From JBPCRW01 sp050996405 (GTDB lineage: Bacteria > Acidobacteriota > Blastocatellia > Pyrinomonadales > Pyrinomonadaceae), in NCBI GenBank assembly GCA_050996405.1, contig JBPCRW010000114.1, positions 1 through 16,278 on the forward strand: a stretch of DNA of 16,278 nt, given 5' to 3'. The notes under the pieces were generated by a model, which worked only from the letters and a program-made list of their open reading frames with translations, had not been told where the DNA came from and did no database searches. A program made the translations under genes and the position numbers. Within the stretch, counting starts at the first letter, position 1; every line of letters begins with the position of its first letter. Shown here one piece after another: positions 14,811 through 16,278 of this stretch.

Positions 14811-15997
14811 TGCAGCAAAATGCTCCGAAAATTTTGATTATTTCATCCGACACGGGCGGCGGACACCGTTCGGCGGCGGAAGCGATTGCTGACGGTTTGC
14901 AGAAATTATGGAAGGGCGAATCTTTTGCCGTCCGCACTATTAAAGCCGTCGAAGAATCGCATCAAGTTACGAAAAAACTCGTCAATGTTTATAATTGGAT
15001 TTTAAAAAACAAACAGCACTGGATGAAATATCTCTATTGGACGATGAATAAAATTCGACCGGAAACACGCGAATTTTTTCATAAAAGATGTATCGGTTAT
15101 CTGCGTGAACCGTTTGAAAAATGGTGTCCGCATATCGTCGTCAGCGTCCATCCGATGACGCAGCATATTTTTGCGAGAATTTTAAAGGAATTGAATTTAG
15201 CCGAACAAATTCCGCTCGTCACGGTCGTCACAGACCCGTGTTACGGTTTTTGGAAAGGCTGGGCGTGCAACGATGTTTCGCTTTATTTAGTTGCAAACGA
15301 AGATGCCCGACGACAGTTAATTGACTACGGAATTCTGCCCGAAAAAATTAAGATTTCGGGAATGCCCGTGCATTCAAAGTTCCACGAAGTCAACGAAAAA
15401 GACGCGCAGAACGCTCGAAAAATGTTTGGTTTAAATCCCGATAAATTTACGATTTTCGTCAATGCCGGTTGGGTCGGCGGCGGCAACATTCCGCAGATTT
15501 TTAAGGAACTTGTGCGCGGAGATTTGGACGTTCAAGCCGTTTTTCTCGCGGGAAAAAATGAAGAACTGAAGCGTGAAGCCGAAGAAATTGCCAAAACCGC
15601 AAAATTTCCGGTGAAGGTCATCGGTTATTCAAACGAAATCGAAAAACTGATGCAGTCGGCGAATGTTATGATTAGCAAACTCGGCGGTTTGACGACGTTT
15701 GAAGCTCTGGCTTGCCGCCTGCCGATTATCGCCGACGCGACCACGCCGCCGATGCCGCAGGAAGCCGGAACGGTTAATTTAATCAGAGAGAAAGGCGCGG
15801 GAATTCTTTTGGAAAAATCTTCTGACATTGTGCCGACGATTCAAGCTCTGTTAAACGATTCAAACAAATACGCGGCGATGAAGGCGGCGACCGTCAATCT
15901 GGCGATTCCGAATTCGACACAAAAAATCATCGAGGAAATCACGGCGCTGCTGCCCTTTAAAAACGAACCGGCGAAACCGCGAGCCATTGCCGCCTGA
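14810..15997 (+). CDS. MGDG-synthase-like glycosyltransferase (GT28 type)
   Basis: 395 aa. The N-terminus SSDTGGGHRSAAEAI (residues 12-26) is the glycine-rich acceptor-side motif of the monogalactosyldiacylglycerol synthase group. VSVHPMTQH (H114, H119) and VVTD follow. The C-terminal half carries NAGWVGGGN and ISKLGGLTTFEAL (G292, G293, E298), the nucleotide-sugar site of GT28 enzymes; the usual KPGG reads KLGG. Enzymes of this group transfer a sugar from UDP- or GDP-sugar to diacylglycerol or a related lipid at the inner face of the membrane. Substrate and sugar cannot be set from sequence. It starts within the stop codon of the Uma2 gene, so it is coupled to it. No terminator is obvious; heptad dyad C follows 60 nt later. 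Confidence 0.88.
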   Translation: MQQNAPKILIISSDTGGGHRSAAEAIADGLQKLWKGESFAVRTIKAVEESHQVTKKLVNVYNWILKNKQHWMKYLYWTMNKIRPETREFFHKRCIGYLREPFEKWCPHIVVSVHPMTQHIFARILKELNLAEQIPLVTVVTDPCYGFWKGWACNDVSLYLVANEDARRQLIDYGILPEKIKISGMPVHSKFHEVNEKDAQNARKMFGLNPDKFTIFVNAGWVGGGNIPQIFKELVRGDLDVQAVFLAGKNEELKREAEEIAKTAKFPVKVIGYSNEIEKLMQSANVMISKLGGLTTFEALACRLPIIADATTPPMPQEAGTVNLIREKGAGILLEKSSDIVPTIQALLNDSNKYAAMKAATVNLAIPNSTQKIIEEITALLPFKNEPAKPRAIAA

Positions 15998-16056
15998 AAA
16001 ATTATTTTGTCTTTCCAACTTGTCAGTTTCCCGCAATTTCATTAACCTTTTTATTT

Positions 16057-16140
16057 GATTTAGGATTCAAGATTCAGAATTTAGGATTCAAAATAGTAAT
16101 CAAGAATCCTGAATTTTGAATCCCGAATCTTGAATAAAGG
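16057..16140. repeat. Intergenic heptad dyad C: twelve in-phase 7-nt units, inverted at the centre
   Basis: From 16057 to 16140 the sequence divides exactly into twelve 7-nt units. The first five are GATTCAA-type (GATTTAG, GATTCAA, GATTCAG, AATTTAG, GATTCAA). Two transitional units follow. The remaining ones are the reverse complement word, read in phase as ATCCTGA, ATTTTGA, ATCCCGA and ATCTTGA. The last unit, ATAAAGG, supplies part of the ribosome site of the SDR gene. The two halves can fold back with one heptad of offset. Confidence 0.88.
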
Positions 16141-16142
16141 AG
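16136..16142 (+). promoter_or_regulatory. Ribosome binding site selecting the TTG start of the SDR gene
   Basis: AAAGGAG, 8 nt before the TTG at 16151. No in-frame ATG lies upstream or in the first codons, and the Rossmann fold begins directly after the TTG. It overlaps the last unit of dyad C. Confidence 0.75.
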
Positions 16143-16150
16143 AAATAATT

Positions 16151-16278
16151 TTGAGTCTTTTACTTGAAGGAAAACGCGCCTTTGTGTCGGGCGGAACGCG
16201 CGGAATCGGCGCGGCAATCTGCGAAGTTTTCGCCCGCGAAGGCGCGGATGTCGCTTTCAATTACCATTCGCGCGACGA
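16151..16278 (+). CDS. SDR family oxidoreductase (FabG-like), 3'-truncated by the window edge
   Basis: Forty-two codons are visible. After MSLLLEGKRAF comes VSGGTRGIGAAICEVFA, the glycine-rich NAD(P)-binding motif of short-chain dehydrogenases (G14, G18, G20), then EGADVAFNYHSRD, the second strand. The basic and polar end of that strand (HSRD) suggests NADPH use, as in 3-oxoacyl-ACP reductases. The catalytic Ser-Tyr-Lys lies beyond the window, so the substrate is open; FabG-type activity is only the most common option. The start codon is TTG, backed by a strong AAAGGAG site. It lies 153 bp after the glycosyltransferase gene in the same direction and may or may not share its transcript. Confidence 0.88.
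   Translation, partial: MSLLLEGKRAFVSGGTRGIGAAICEVFAREGADVAFNYHSRD

Noticed and set aside
16057..16140. Heptad array considered as a CRISPR or iteron origin
   Set aside because: Units are 7 nt with no unique spacers and invert at the centre; no cas or replication initiator gene is near.

Overview
The window reads like a chromosomal segment of a heterotrophic, Gram-negative-type bacterium. AT-leaning codons, M14 and DUF2911 secreted proteins, Uma2 paralogues and the overall gene style are compatible with Acidobacteriota (Blastocatellia/Pyrinomonadales-like). That placement is an inference from gene content, not something the sequence proves. No rRNA, tRNA, CRISPR array or prophage was seen.

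Layout. 1-1645: 3' part of priA (primosomal helicase), converging on two minus-strand Uma2-family genes (1637-2971) separated by a terminator, then a small zinc-ribbon gene (3189-3386, minus). 3455-7842: plus-strand genes for a secreted M14 zinc carboxypeptidase, an SRPBCC protein and a secreted DUF2911 protein. 7843-8965: a mobile-element graveyard. It holds a decayed IS4-type transposase that no single reading frame shows, a small membrane-protein ORF whose 5' end runs into that remnant, and a 124-bp MITE-like element with 19-bp inverted ends and a 5-bp target duplication. 8998-11241 (minus): a membrane-anchored GGDEF-EAL protein. 11242-11797: a non-coding stretch whose right half looks like a plus-strand structured RNA (closing helix, long irregular hairpin, apical hairpin, terminator). 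11798-12985 (minus): cysteine desulfurase. 13162-15997 (plus): a tight operon of radical SAM protein, a third Uma2 protein and an MGDG-synthase-like glycosyltransferase. 16151-end: the start of an SDR oxidoreductase.

The most unusual signals are non-coding. Three separate intergenic dyads, after the M14 gene, after the DUF2911 gene and before the SDR gene, are each built from a different 7-nt word repeated in phase and then inverted (AAAGTCC, GGTAAAA and GATTCAA types). Together with the candidate ncRNA at about 11587-11797 they are the best leads. Among the proteins, the operon that translationally couples a Uma2-family protein to a radical SAM enzyme and a lipid-type glycosyltransferase is the context most worth following.
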